Part shown: positions 40,569 through 48,902 of the stretch, one piece after another | Layout of the letters: each line of letters starts with the position of its first letter | How positions within the stretch are numbered: the first letter of the stretch is position 1 | Origin: Planctomycetota bacterium | Lineage (GTDB): Bacteria > Planctomycetota > Planctomycetia > Isosphaerales > Isosphaeraceae | Assembly (NCBI GenBank): GCA_021791715.1 | Contig: JAJYWB010000018.1 | Location: 1 to 64,000 of the forward strand | DNA: 64,000 bases | Reading direction: 5' to 3' | Made by a program: the position numbers and the translations under genes | Notes under the pieces: generated by a model | Told to the model about the DNA's origin: nothing | Databases searched by the model: none | The model's input: only the letters and a program-made list of their open reading frames with translations

Positions 40569-41837
40569 TTAATCGATCGGTTCGGGCGTTTTTTCGACGA
40601 TCGGTTTGCGATCGCCCTGGATCGCCTTGATCCGCGCGGCCTGGGATTCGACCTCGGCCTCGCCGACATGCACCGCGTAATCGATCGCGAACGTTCGGCT
40701 CGCCCCCGCGGCGAGCCTGGGAACGCGACCGCGTGCGCGTTCGACGCGTCGATTGTGCGGGAAACCCGTTCCGGGCTCGATCCCCGTCACGTATCCCTCG
40801 CGTTCGGCGTTCGTGTTCTTCCACAACGTTAAATAAGGCAATTCTTTGATATGAAACGAGACCGACGCGGCGCGATCGCCGCGCGCGTTCTTAAGCAGCG
40901 CCGTCGTCCGACCTTCGCCGTCGGCCGCGGGCTTGATTTTATACACCTGTTCAATGAAGCCGAGTTTGGGCGCGGGGTATTTATCGAATCCGGCGATCCC
41001 CTCGGCGGCGTGCGCGTTGAACGGGGTGATTCGCTCGATCGGAACGAGAACGGTCGCACCCTCCTCGAGCAACGGAGCGCCGAAATTGGTGTGATAGAGG
41101 ATCTGGAATTCTTGCTCGCCGGCGCCTTGATTGGTGATCGTATCCGATATTCGAAATATGTTCGATCCAGGTTCGGTGGATAAATCGGTCCAAAGTTCGA
41201 GTTTAGGTCCGTAAAACATGCGTTCGTCGACACGCCCACGCACGTGGATGCGATAGGGAGGATCGCGATCGACCGAGATTTCAACCTCGCTCGCGGGGAT
41301 GTTGGCGATTTTTCCGTGGAGCGTCAGATCGAGCGTCGCCTCTTCGCCCACGTTGTTGACGAAGCGATCGGCGCCGGGATGTCCGCTCCATTCAAGGCCG
41401 CAGCGGCAAAGAAATTCGTTGAACCCCTCGAGCCAACCGAGCCCTCCCCGGCTTTGAAGGTCGATAAATCGGGGGTCGATGATCTCTTTAACGGGCGAAT
41501 CCCAGCCGAGACGAACGTCGCCGAACTTGGCCCAAAGAATCCCCATTCCTCGCGTGGGGCAGATCGCGATCTGAAGTTTTCCGTTATCGATCACGATCAG
41601 ATCGACCCCCTCCTGCTTGCCGCCCCGGAGGGTCGATTTCTTGATCGACCAATCGATCGGGCATCGCGGGGTCGCCTCGCGCGAATCAATTTCAAAATGA
41701 TCGATCTTGACGTTCCGAGCGGAACTTGTCAATACATGAATATGCGAGCTTTTTTCCGCGGGCTCGGCGGATCGCGCGGGAGCGGCGAACGCGAGAGCGA
41801 GACCGAGCGCAAGAGCCGGCGATATCGTATCCGACAT
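40569..41837 (-). CDS. exported DUF4432 family protein (aldose-1-epimerase-like)
   Basis: This 422-residue protein starts with a signal peptide (SPALALGLALAFAAPARSAE). It has the galactose-mutarotase-like beta-sandwich pattern of DUF4432: CPTRGMGILWAKFGDVRLGWDSP, GLGWLEGFNEFLCRCGLEWSG, NIFRISDTITNQG, QILYHTNFGAPLLEEGA and GIEPGTGFPHNRRVE. Mutarotation of a sugar released by the fructanase is plausible, but its reaction has not been established here. The ATG at 41837 is chosen for the GGAGGAACG ahead of it and the signal peptide. It lies 121 bp upstream of the GH32 gene on the same strand. Confidence 0.87.
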   Translation of the reverse strand: MSDTISPALALGLALAFAAPARSAEPAEKSSHIHVLTSSARNVKIDHFEIDSREATPRCPIDWSIKKSTLRGGKQEGVDLIVIDNGKLQIAICPTRGMGILWAKFGDVRLGWDSPVKEIIDPRFIDLQSRGGLGWLEGFNEFLCRCGLEWSGHPGADRFVNNVGEEATLDLTLHGKIANIPASEVEISVDRDPPYRIHVRGRVDERMFYGPKLELWTDLSTEPGSNIFRISDTITNQGAGEQEFQILYHTNFGAPLLEEGATVLVPIERITPFNAHAAEGIAGFDKYPAPKLGFIEQVYKIKPAADGEGRTTALLKNARGDRAASVSFHIKELPYLTLWKNTNAEREGYVTGIEPGTGFPHNRRVERARGRVPRLAAGASRTFAIDYAVHVGEAEVESQAARIKAIQGDRKPIVEKTPEPID

Positions 41838-42003
41838 ATTCGTTCCTCCAAAAATGAGATCGGTTTCTGTTCGATCGGTCGCGTCGATCGCTCCTCCCGT
41901 GGAGAAATCAACCTCGTCGATATCGGATCCGTCGAGCATCGATTAACTCCCTCATCATGGCGATGTCTTTCGTGAATCTCTCATAAATAATGATATCGTT
42001 TTT

Positions 42004-43419
42004 TCAGTGACCGATCGCTTTGGGAATTCCGCTCATCGTTTTATGTCCGCTGAGCACCGGCCAAAAAAATCCGTAAGCCCCGACGATTGCAAAACAGATC
42101 GCGGGGACGATGAAGCCGCGCGAAAGATCGTACTTGTCCGCGACCTCGCCCATCAATTTGGGCAAGAGCGCTCCTCCCATGATCGCCATAACGATAAACG
42201 ACGACGCCTTTTTGGCGCCCCGACCGAGCCCGAAAATCCCCAATGCGAAAATCGTCGGAAACATAATTGACATAAAGAAATATGTTAGAAATACACTTAC
42301 GACCGACGCCCATCCGAGTTTGAGGAAGATCACCAAACAAAGCGCAGCGTCGACCGCTCCGTATATACCTAGCAAATAGTGCGCCGCGGCTTTTTTGAGG
42401 ATCGCCGTGCCGCTGAATCGGCCGACGAGGAAGCAGAGAAAGCCGACCGACGCCAGCGTGGCCGCGCCTTTATCACTGATCACTGTCGATCCGTCGTGAC
42501 GAATCTCGAACCAGCCCGAGGCGTTTTCGCCCGCCCAGGAGGTCGGGATCGGCGGCGTTTGAGACGTCATGTAATTGAGAAAAAAGCTGAAAATGCCCGC
42601 CTGCGCCCCGACATAAAGAAATTGCGCGGCGACCGCCGCGGCGAAATGAGGCCGTCGCCAGATCGAATGAGAGACGTCGGGAGTCGTATCGTCAAGATGA
42701 TAATCGTCTTCCATTTTGATATCGGGAACCTCCGCGAAGAGGAAGATCAACGCGAGGACGACGACGACGATTCCGATCGCGGCGTACGGGATCCACAAAT
42801 TCGCGGAACCCGTGCTCTCACCCGCTGCGTTTTTCGAATAAAAGAAAATTCCTCCGGCGATCGGCCCCAACAACAGTCCTACACCGTTGCACGATTGAGC
42901 CAGATTGATGCGAGTCGCGGCGAATTCGAGCGGCCCCAGAACGGTCGTATACGGATTGGCGATCGTTTCGAGAAACGTCAGCCCCGCGGCGATCACGCTC
43001 ACTCCAAGCAAAAAAGCCCAGAACGATTCGATCCTTGTCGCGGGAATGAACCAGAATCCCCCCGCGGCGACGATCAGAAGACCGGTGACGATCCCCGCCT
43101 TGTAACCGAGCTTCGTCGCCAACCACCCCGCGGGTAACGCCATCAAAAAATAACCAAGATAGTGCGCGAACTGAACCCACGCCGATTGCGCCAAAGAAAG
43201 ATGAAGCTCTCTTTGAAAGTGCTTGTCCATCACGTCGATCATGCCGTTGCAAAAACCCCAAAGCGCGAACAATAAAACAAGCAAAATGAATGTGAAAAAC
43301 ACGTTCTTGCCGTCGGGCGTGACGAACATTCGCGGTTCGGCCGCCGAGGCGCCGCGAGAGACCGTGCGAGAGTTTTGATCCGAATCGGGTGAAGTTGATT
43401 CATTCTTTTGATTCTTCAT
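42004..43419 (-). CDS. MFS sugar transporter, FucP (fucose:H+ symporter) group
   Basis: This 471-residue protein has about 12 transmembrane helices after a ~40-residue polar N-terminus. FucP-type signatures include LLFALWGFCNGMIDVMDKHFQ in the first helix, AHYLGYFLMALPAGWLATKLGYKAG, the TFLETIANPYTTVLG loop and RINLAQSCNGVGLLLGP. It probably takes up fructose or a related hexose with protons. Its ATG overlaps the stop of the kinase gene by 4 bp (ATGA), a mark of translational coupling. A longer frame exists but starts inside the kinase. Gene order kinase-transporter-DUF4432-GH32 indicates one catabolic unit. Confidence 0.92.
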   Translation of the reverse strand: MKNQKNESTSPDSDQNSRTVSRGASAAEPRMFVTPDGKNVFFTFILLVLLFALWGFCNGMIDVMDKHFQRELHLSLAQSAWVQFAHYLGYFLMALPAGWLATKLGYKAGIVTGLLIVAAGGFWFIPATRIESFWAFLLGVSVIAAGLTFLETIANPYTTVLGPLEFAATRINLAQSCNGVGLLLGPIAGGIFFYSKNAAGESTGSANLWIPYAAIGIVVVVLALIFLFAEVPDIKMEDDYHLDDTTPDVSHSIWRRPHFAAAVAAQFLYVGAQAGIFSFFLNYMTSQTPPIPTSWAGENASGWFEIRHDGSTVISDKGAATLASVGFLCFLVGRFSGTAILKKAAAHYLLGIYGAVDAALCLVIFLKLGWASVVSVFLTYFFMSIMFPTIFALGIFGLGRGAKKASSFIVMAIMGGALLPKLMGEVADKYDLSRGFIVPAICFAIVGAYGFFWPVLSGHKTMSGIPKAIGH

Positions 43420-44321
43420 AGTGAAAACTCCCGCCGCGTCGTGTCGGGTCGTTTGAGAGAATCGGGGAGATCGGGCGTTCCGCCGGGTTGAGAACAAACG
43501 AAAGCCGCGACCGCTCCCGAGTGGCGATGGATTTCGTCGAGCGGGCGATTGTTGAGGAAGCCGATCGCGAGCGCCGCGGTGAAGGAATCTCCCGCGCCGA
43601 TGGTATCGCGAACCGCGACGGGTCGACCGGGGAGATCGGACCAGCGACCGGCTGCGAAAAGGAGGCTGCCGTCGGCGCCTCGCGTGAGCGCGACGGCTTT
43701 GAGCCCGAAGCGACGCGACAATTCCTCGATCGTTTCACGCGTCCCGTCGCCAAGGCCGAACATCGCGGCGATCTCGGTAAGTTCCTCATCGTTCAACTTA
43801 AGAACGTCGCATAATTCGAGAGCCTCGGCAATTACATCGGGGTATACGAAGGGATGACGTAAGTTCACATCAAAGATTCGGATCGCCCGGGGACTCGTGT
43901 GGGATACGAGTTTAGCGATCGCTCGGCGAGCGGTTTCGCTTCGGAGCGCGAGACTGCCGAAACAGACCGCGTCGGCGGAACGAGCCGCGGCGAGTCCCGC
44001 GTCGTCGGCGGTGATTCGGTCCCACGCGACATCCTCACGGATCGTATAACGCGGCACACCGGCTTCGGATAGCTCGACGTCGACGGTACCGGTCGGACGA
44101 TCGGAGTCGATCTGGATCGTCTCGGTGGGCGATCCGCCGGCTCGAAACCGATCGAGCACCAATCGCCCCAATTCGTCGTCGCCGACGCGTGTGATCAAGC
44201 GCGCCTCCGCGCCGAGCGCACGACAATGGAAGGCGAAATTAGCGGGCGCTCCACCGAGTTGCATGCCCGTGGGGAGGAGATCCCAAAGGATTTCGCCCAA
44301 CGCGAGAACCTGAAAGCTCAT
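43416..44321 (-). CDS. PfkB family carbohydrate kinase, probable fructokinase
   Basis: This 301-residue kinase opens with VLALGEILWDLLPTG and GGAPANFAFHCRALG, the sugar-binding PfkB signature. It ends with the phosphate-transfer motif DTIGAGDSFTAALAIGFL near residues 237-254, containing the catalytic Asp. The GEILWD start and the short lid (TGTVDVEL) are typical of bacterial fructokinases. Phosphorylation of fructose to fructose 6-phosphate would link the GH32 product to glycolysis. It is first in the minus-strand cluster, its stop overlaps the transporter start, and the 72-bp element lies 120 bp upstream of its start codon. Confidence 0.92.
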   Translation of the reverse strand: MSFQVLALGEILWDLLPTGMQLGGAPANFAFHCRALGAEARLITRVGDDELGRLVLDRFRAGGSPTETIQIDSDRPTGTVDVELSEAGVPRYTIREDVAWDRITADDAGLAAARSADAVCFGSLALRSETARRAIAKLVSHTSPRAIRIFDVNLRHPFVYPDVIAEALELCDVLKLNDEELTEIAAMFGLGDGTRETIEELSRRFGLKAVALTRGADGSLLFAAGRWSDLPGRPVAVRDTIGAGDSFTAALAIGFLNNRPLDEIHRHSGAVAAFVCSQPGGTPDLPDSLKRPDTTRREFSL

Positions 44322-44440
44322 GATTTAGCCTCGCATGATCAACCGCTCGGCCGACGCGGCTTTTTCACCCACGCGCGATACGTCCGAACACAACCTCGCT
44401 TACGCTTGATGATTCCGCCCACACGACGCCCGAGGGAAGA

Positions 44441-44512
44441 TTCGTACTGACAATATTGCGATATTTGGGTTGCAATCGCCAGACAATTTTGTAAGAATCC
44501 TGTCATTACATT
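44441..44512. promoter_or_regulatory. 72-bp conserved element, copy A (regulator/kinase intergenic)
   Basis: This segment lies between the divergent kinase and regulator genes, ending 13 bp before the regulator ATG. It matches 47742-47813 over 72 bp without gaps, 53 of 72 identical by eye. The outer blocks are almost perfect (TTCGTACTGACAATAT at the left, CCTGTCATTACATT at the right) and the middle has diverged. The end words TACTGACA and TGTCATTA form an imperfect inverted pair. A regulator operator or promoter region is likely. Confidence 0.7.
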
Positions 44513-44525
44513 GTTCCCTGTTGTC

Positions 44526-45653
44526 ATGGACACGCCGATGTCTTCCGAGCCCAAGCACAGTCGGATTTCGCAGGAGCTGTTGGCCGAGATCGCCTCGGGC
44601 AAGTACGCCCCGTCGGGACGTTTGCCGAGCGAGGCGCAGCTCGTCGAGCGGTTTGGGGTTTCGCGGCCGACCGCGGCGCGCGCCTTGCGCGAGCTGCAGG
44701 ATCGTGGGCTGATTGAACGACGCGTCGGGTCCGGGAGTTACGTGCGCGGACCCGTCGCGGCCGACGTCCAACGTCAATTCGGCCTCTTGATCCCGGGATT
44801 GGGGACGACCGAGATCTTCGAGGTGATATGCGGCGAACTCGCTGGATTATCGCGTGTTCATGGTTATGGACTTTTATGGGGAAGCGGACGATCGCCGGTT
44901 CGAGGCGATTTCGGCGCCGAGGACGCCGAGGAGATGTGCGAGCAGTTCGTGCGGAGCCAGGCCGCGGGGGTTTTTTTCGCACCATTTGAACATATACCGC
45001 GGAGCGAGGAGATCAATCGCGATCTGGCGGAGCGGTTGCGGCGAGCGGGGATCGCGGTGATTTTGCTCGATCGCGATCTGGGGTCGTTTCCGGTGCGGAG
45101 CGAGTTCGATCTGGTCGGGGTCGATAATTTCGCGGGGGGTTATATTTTGGCGGATCACCTGCTGAAGCTGGGCTGTCGCAAGCCGACATTCGCGGCGCGG
45201 CCGCTTTCGGCTTCGACGGTCGACGCGCGGATCGCCGGGGCTCGCGAGGCGATCGTCAATCGAGGGTTATCGATACCAGAGCATTTCGTGCGTGTGGGAG
45301 AGCCCGAAGATCCCGAGTTTGCGAACGGATTATTCGGCTCGGGTCGGGTTGATTCGGTGATCTGCGCCAACGACCATATCGCGGCTTTGCTGATGCGGTC
45401 GTTGGCTCGATCAGGCGTGCGTGTCCCCGACGACCTGAGGATGGTCGGCTTCGACGACGTACGCTTCGCCAGGCTTTTATCGGCGCCGCTGACGACGATG
45501 CACCAGCCGTGCCGAGAGATCGCGATCACCGCGTTTCACGCGATGCTCGAGCGAATCGCCGACCCGTCGCTGCCGGCTCGCGAATTCGTCCTCACCCCCA
45601 GGTTGGTCGTCAGAGAATCGTGCGGCGCCTACGTGGGCAAAACAATCCGCTGA
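44526..45653 (+). CDS. GntR-LacI chimeric transcriptional regulator (AraR-like)
   Basis: This 375-residue protein has an N-terminal GntR winged helix (SRISQELLAEIASGKY, LPSEAQLVERFGVSRPTA, ALRELQDRGLIERRVGSGSY; about residues 8-75). A LacI/GalR-type periplasmic-binding-like sensor follows, with FGLLIPGL, AVILLDRDLG, GVDNFAGGYILADHLLKLG, SVICANDHIAALLMRSL, LRMVGFDDV and LSAPLTTMHQP. This is the layout of B. subtilis AraR. It should bind a sugar and repress genes. Its divergent position beside the kinase-transporter-GH32 cluster suggests control of that cluster and of itself. An ATG 12 bp further (44538) is an alternative start; neither has a strong ribosome-binding site. Confidence 0.92.
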   Translation: MDTPMSSEPKHSRISQELLAEIASGKYAPSGRLPSEAQLVERFGVSRPTAARALRELQDRGLIERRVGSGSYVRGPVAADVQRQFGLLIPGLGTTEIFEVICGELAGLSRVHGYGLLWGSGRSPVRGDFGAEDAEEMCEQFVRSQAAGVFFAPFEHIPRSEEINRDLAERLRRAGIAVILLDRDLGSFPVRSEFDLVGVDNFAGGYILADHLLKLGCRKPTFAARPLSASTVDARIAGAREAIVNRGLSIPEHFVRVGEPEDPEFANGLFGSGRVDSVICANDHIAALLMRSLARSGVRVPDDLRMVGFDDVRFARLLSAPLTTMHQPCREIAITAFHAMLERIADPSLPAREFVLTPRLVVRESCGAYVGKTIR

Positions 45654-45695
45654 GGTTCGAACGAACCGCGAGGAGATCGTTTCGTCACTTTTAGG

Positions 45696-45720
45696 TGAAT
45701 GAAAGATCATTCATTTCTTT
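45696..45720 (+). terminator. small stem-loop between convergent genes
   Basis: TGAATGA (45696-45702) pairs perfectly with TCATTCA (45707-45713) across an AAGA loop, followed by TTTCTTT. It lies 42 bp after the regulator stop and overlaps the stop codon of the opposing lipoprotein gene. The stem is AT-rich and short, so strength is uncertain. Confidence 0.5.
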
Positions 45721-45980
45721 GTTGAAGCGACGACGCCGGCTTTTTTGGCGGCTTTGGCGGCGCCGGGATAGCCCGCGGCGCCTCCGCCCCCGGGTTTCAT
45801 CTTCTCCTGAATATATTTGTTATATTCTTCTTGAGAGGCGCCCTTGCTCAATCCTTCGGGCATAACCACCTCGACGTTTTTCTTTTGCAGATCGTCGTCG
45901 TTGACGTTCCGATCGCAACCCGAGGCGGCGAGGATCGTCGCCGCGAGAATCGCCGAGAAACAAACGCGCACGTCTTTCAT
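45711..45980 (-). CDS. small lipoprotein (89 aa)
   Basis: This 89-residue protein has a lipoprotein signal: VCFSAILAATILAASGC, with the lipobox LAASGC ending at Cys-22. After DRNVNDDDLQKKNVEVV it has a glycine/lysine-rich tail (KPGGGGAAGYPG, AAKAAKK). It would be anchored to the membrane by the lipidated Cys. Small lipoproteins of this style commonly sit right after DUF1559 prepilin-like genes in planctomycetes, as here. The function is unknown. A 260-bp gap with two hairpins separates it from that upstream gene. Confidence 0.82.
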   Translation of the reverse strand: MKDVRVCFSAILAATILAASGCDRNVNDDDLQKKNVEVVMPEGLSKGASQEEYNKYIQEKMKPGGGGAAGYPGAAKAAKKAGVVASTKK

Positions 45981-46143
45981 GATGGTTCGTCTCCGTGTCC
46001 GACGGATGAATTCCGTCGTCGAGTTTCGTCCCCCGGACGCGGATCAATCCGCGCCGGAATCGATCGATTTCTAATCATTCGCAATCAAATCAGTAATAAT
46101 AATCTTGATTATTTTTTGATTTGTTTGCGACAAGGCTAAAGTC

Positions 46144-46203
46144 GGGATCGTCGCGCCTTGTTCGCCGCGACGATCCCGAGGGTTCCGCGACCGCGCGGTC
46201 GCG
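46144..46203. other. two adjacent GC-rich hairpins between the DUF1559 and lipoprotein genes
   Basis: The first is a perfect 12-bp stem (46144-46155 with 46166-46177, GGGATCGTCGCG) with a 10-base loop. The second is an 18-bp perfect palindrome (46186-46203) centred on GCGC. They lie just after the DUF1559 gene stop in the direction of transcription. No T tract follows, so they may protect the 3' end or attenuate transcription rather than terminate fully. Confidence 0.6.
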
Positions 46204-46239
46204 AAGCGATTCGGAGGAGTTCTGAGTCCTGGTATGTTT

Positions 46240-47397
46240 TTATAAACCGCTCATATCCACGACTTCATTGCCGGCATGGGTCGCGATCGCATACCAGTTG
46301 ATGTAATTGACGCTGCTCTTGACGAACCGGACCGAGCCGTCGCCGAAGAGGACGTTGACTCCGCCGGGATGGAGCGAGCTCGCCCCGACAAGCGTGGTCG
46401 AGGCTCGTCCCGGCGCTCCGCTCGAGTAGAAGCAGGCGCGTCGATTGGGGGGTTGCGAGTGGCTGTAGCTGTTGGTGCTCGCGTAGATCCACCATTCGCC
46501 TTTCGAGCCCCAGCTCCAGATGTTCCCCTGGTTTTGGCACTGTTGAGCCTGAAGATAATCGGCGTAAGGTTGCGCCGGCCCCGTATTGCCGTTGCCGTAA
46601 TTGCTTTGGGTTTGTCCGGGCGCCTGGAAGACGATCGAGAGGAAGTTGGGGATCACCCCGCCTTGATCGGGGCCTTTAACGAACTCGCTGTAGATCGCGG
46701 TCATGCTCATTCCGTCGATAAACGATGCCGGCGTGATCGTGGGGCTGAGCGTGGTGTCCCATCCCGGAACATACGCGGGTCCGTTCATATGCCAGCCGTT
46801 ATAATATCGGTTGAGACCGATATTCGGCACGTAATTCGTGCTTCCGTCGCCTTTATATTGCGGGGGAGTTCCGATCATCCACGCCTGGCTCGCTCCTCCC
46901 GGGAACGGATCCGAAGGACAAAGGAACGAGTTGATCGTCGCGGTGAGCGCGGTGAACTGGAGCATGGCGTAGGCTCCTCCCGAGCCGTCGTAATTCGGCC
47001 CGCCGGGATTGACGATTCCGAGCGACGCCGCGGTGAGAAGCGGATACGCTCCGTTGCTGTAGCTCGTGGTATCCCACCGCGCGCCGAAGTTGAAATTGAT
47101 CGCGTTGTAAATCGCGGATTGATCCATATAGGGTAAAATCCGGGTCAACGACGAGAAATTCGGCGCCATCTGATTGGGACCCGATTCGGTCGCGCAGATC
47201 GGCGGCAGCGCCTCGTTCGAGGCGACGTAATTGGCGACCGCCAGGCCGATCTGCTTGAGGTTGTTGGTGCATTGCGCCCTGCGGGCGGCCTCGCGGGCCT
47301 GTTGGACCGCGGGCAAAAGGAGAGCGATCAGAACCGCGATAATGGCGATCACCACCAGCAGTTCGATCAGCGTGAATCCGCGCGATTTCGGCTTCAT
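46240..47397 (-). CDS. DUF1559 domain protein with prepilin-type N-terminal methylation signal
   Basis: This 385-residue protein begins [20 protein letters not shown], a textbook type IV prepilin/pseudopilin leader (G|FTLIE) cleaved by prepilin peptidase. The helix continues [29 protein letters not shown]. The body is the large beta-rich DUF1559 region, ending with the H-x9-DG type motif [17 protein letters not shown]. The family is hugely expanded in Planctomycetota and is thought to form surface or type II secretion-like fibres. No pilus assembly genes are nearby, so it must use machinery encoded elsewhere. A copy of the 72-bp element lies about 345 bp upstream. Confidence 0.95.
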   Translation of the reverse strand: MKPKSRGFTLIELLVVIAIIAVLIALLLPAVQQAREAARRAQCTNNLKQIGLAVANYVASNEALPPICATESGPNQMAPNFSSLTRILPYMDQSAIYNAINFNFGARWDTTSYSNGAYPLLTAASLGIVNPGGPNYDGSGGAYAMLQFTALTATINSFLCPSDPFPGGASQAWMIGTPPQYKGDGSTNYVPNIGLNRYYNGWHMNGPAYVPGWDTTLSPTITPASFIDGMSMTAIYSEFVKGPDQGGVIPNFLSIVFQAPGQTQSNYGNGNTGPAQPYADYLQAQQCQNQGNIWSWGSKGEWWIYASTNSYSHSQPPNRRACFYSSGAPGRASTTLVGASSLHPGGVNVLFGDGSVRFVKSSVNYINWYAIATHAGNEVVDMSGL

Positions 47398-47741
47398 AAT
47401 CGAAGACCTCCGGGGAAAAAATAGGAACGAAACGGGAAGACGACCTCACTCAAGCCGATATGTAAAAAAACGTCGATTGACGATCTATCCGATAGCTTTA
47501 TTATGTTTTGATCTGGGTGCGATGATGAACGATCGTCGCATGAAAGGCGAACACACGCGTCTTGTCCGGGCGTGCGATCCACGCTCGTCGATTCCGAGGG
47601 ATGTGTTCGGGTGAAACATGAAGCGGTCCTCGCTGCTTCCGCCGATTGAATGGCTCGACGACCGGAACCACCGCACGACACGACCCTTCGTGACCGCTCC
47701 GAATCTCGTCGAGGTAGCATCCGCGAGACCGGAGTATGTGG

Positions 47742-47813
47742 TTCGTACTGACAATATAGCGACGCCTAGATGGTAATTGCACCAAGAATCTGTAAAATTC
47801 CTGTCATTACATT
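47742..47813. promoter_or_regulatory. 72-bp conserved element, copy B (upstream of the DUF1559 gene)
   Basis: Gap-free match to 44441-44512 with identical length. The first 20 positions differ at one base and the last 22 at two. It lies 345 bp ahead of the DUF1559 gene (minus strand). No plus-strand gene follows it: the nearest ATG opens only 23 codons. It is probably a binding site or long-range promoter element shared with the GntR-LacI regulator's own control region. Confidence 0.68.
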
Positions 47814-48083
47814 TAGGCGAGTCGCCACTAACAGGCCGATGACGGGTCGAAACGGCGGAAATCACCCTCGCCCACACCACACAAATAAAATTGATATGCT
47901 TGATTTTTGAAATGTGAATCGGGGAGGGAGAACATCCGCACAAGTTTATTTTATATCAGAATACGACGTACGCGGCGACTCGGCCGGCGATCTGTTTTCA
48001 CTAATTTCTATATGATTTTATATATATCTTGATTGGTCGAGATTCGCAATCTTGTACGAGCCTAACGCGGCGGAGCCGCGATC

Positions 48084-48180
48084 ATACCAACCCGACGCGT
48101 GAGCGAGGGTTTTCTAATAATATCGTTAAAACTTTCAATCGATCATTTATCGGCCCCTCGCTTGCGCGTCGGGTTGGTAT
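48084..48180. repeat. 97-bp MITE/REP-like inverted repeat
   Basis: Two 26-bp arms (48084-48109 and 48155-48180) are inverted copies with 24 of 26 positions matching, separated by a 45-bp AT-rich spacer. The arm core is ACCAACCCGACGCG followed by AGCGAGGG. Elements with this kind of core are recalled as widespread in planctomycete genomes. It has no coding capacity and could be transcribed as a long hairpin. Confidence 0.8.
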
Positions 48181-48535
48181 AATCTCTACTTCCGTTCGCT
48201 CGAAAGACGCGCACGGCTCGCGGATGATACTTCCGAAGACTCTTACGATTACGTTTGCGATCCGCGATCCTCCGCGTCGAGCCGCTCGGCGATTCGTCAT
48301 AAAACCCTTTACCCCCCGAATCTCCGCGATCCTCCCGGCCCGCGCGCCGAATCCGCGGAAACGTACCGGCGCGATCAATAATCGTTTTTACTGTACAAAA
48401 ATTGGCGAAAAATTTTTTTCGCCCCCGATATTTTACCGCTTCATATTCAATTTCTCATTTTTAAGCCGTTATAGACCTCTCGATCGATATAGATCGCCCA
48501 AATTTGAATTCGACGTTCAACGACCCCAAAAAACA

Positions 48536-48551
48536 CCCCTATATATAGGGG
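48536..48551. other. 16-bp perfect palindrome
   Basis: CCCCTATATATAGGGG is a perfect palindrome, flanked by AAACAC on the left and GTGTTT on the right, which adds a partly offset outer stem. It lies in the non-coding stretch between the DUF1559 and SDR genes. It could be a protein-binding site or a cruciform; no function is assigned. Confidence 0.55.
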
Positions 48552-48902
48552 GCGCGTGTTTCGAAGCGACGCGCGATCCCGACCGCGACCGGGCGCCGAA
48601 AGCGTCAGCCGCGGCGACCTTGTTAAGCAAACCCGGACGACCATGAGTTCGAACCGGGTCGATCTTTGACAATCCGGTTTCGGTTCACGGCGGCGAAGCC
48701 CGACGGGCTCGCGACCGTCTCGGTTCGGCGCGCATATTGATATTAACATATATTATTATAATGCGCGACGAATCGGGCGGAGCGAGTTCGATCGAGCTCG
48801 ATGTTTCGGCTCGAACCCGGCTTCTCGCCGCACGTCTCGCGCGTTCAACCGCGGGGCGAATCAGTGTTCATTCCTCGCGGCGAAAATCAACGGTGAAGCG
48901 AC

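Larger units (their letters stand above)
47398..48902. other. 1.5-kb non-coding region with regulatory and repeat elements
   Basis: No convincing gene is present. The stretch holds copy B of the 72-bp element (47742-47813), a 97-bp inverted repeat (48084-48180) and a 16-bp palindrome (48536-48551). It also has several AT-rich islands (about 47920-48040 and 48730-48765). The longest plus-strand frame (48029-48646) is a by-product of the inverted repeat and is rejected. Confidence 0.6.

Noticed and set aside
48029..48646. 205-codon plus-strand frame in the non-coding stretch
   Set aside because: It runs through the 97-bp inverted repeat (giving words like NPTRERG), is extremely basic and lacks a start signal.
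48630..48690. Possible tRNA-like T arm (GAGTTCGAACCGGG)
   Set aside because: No matching acceptor, D or anticodon stems could be built around it.
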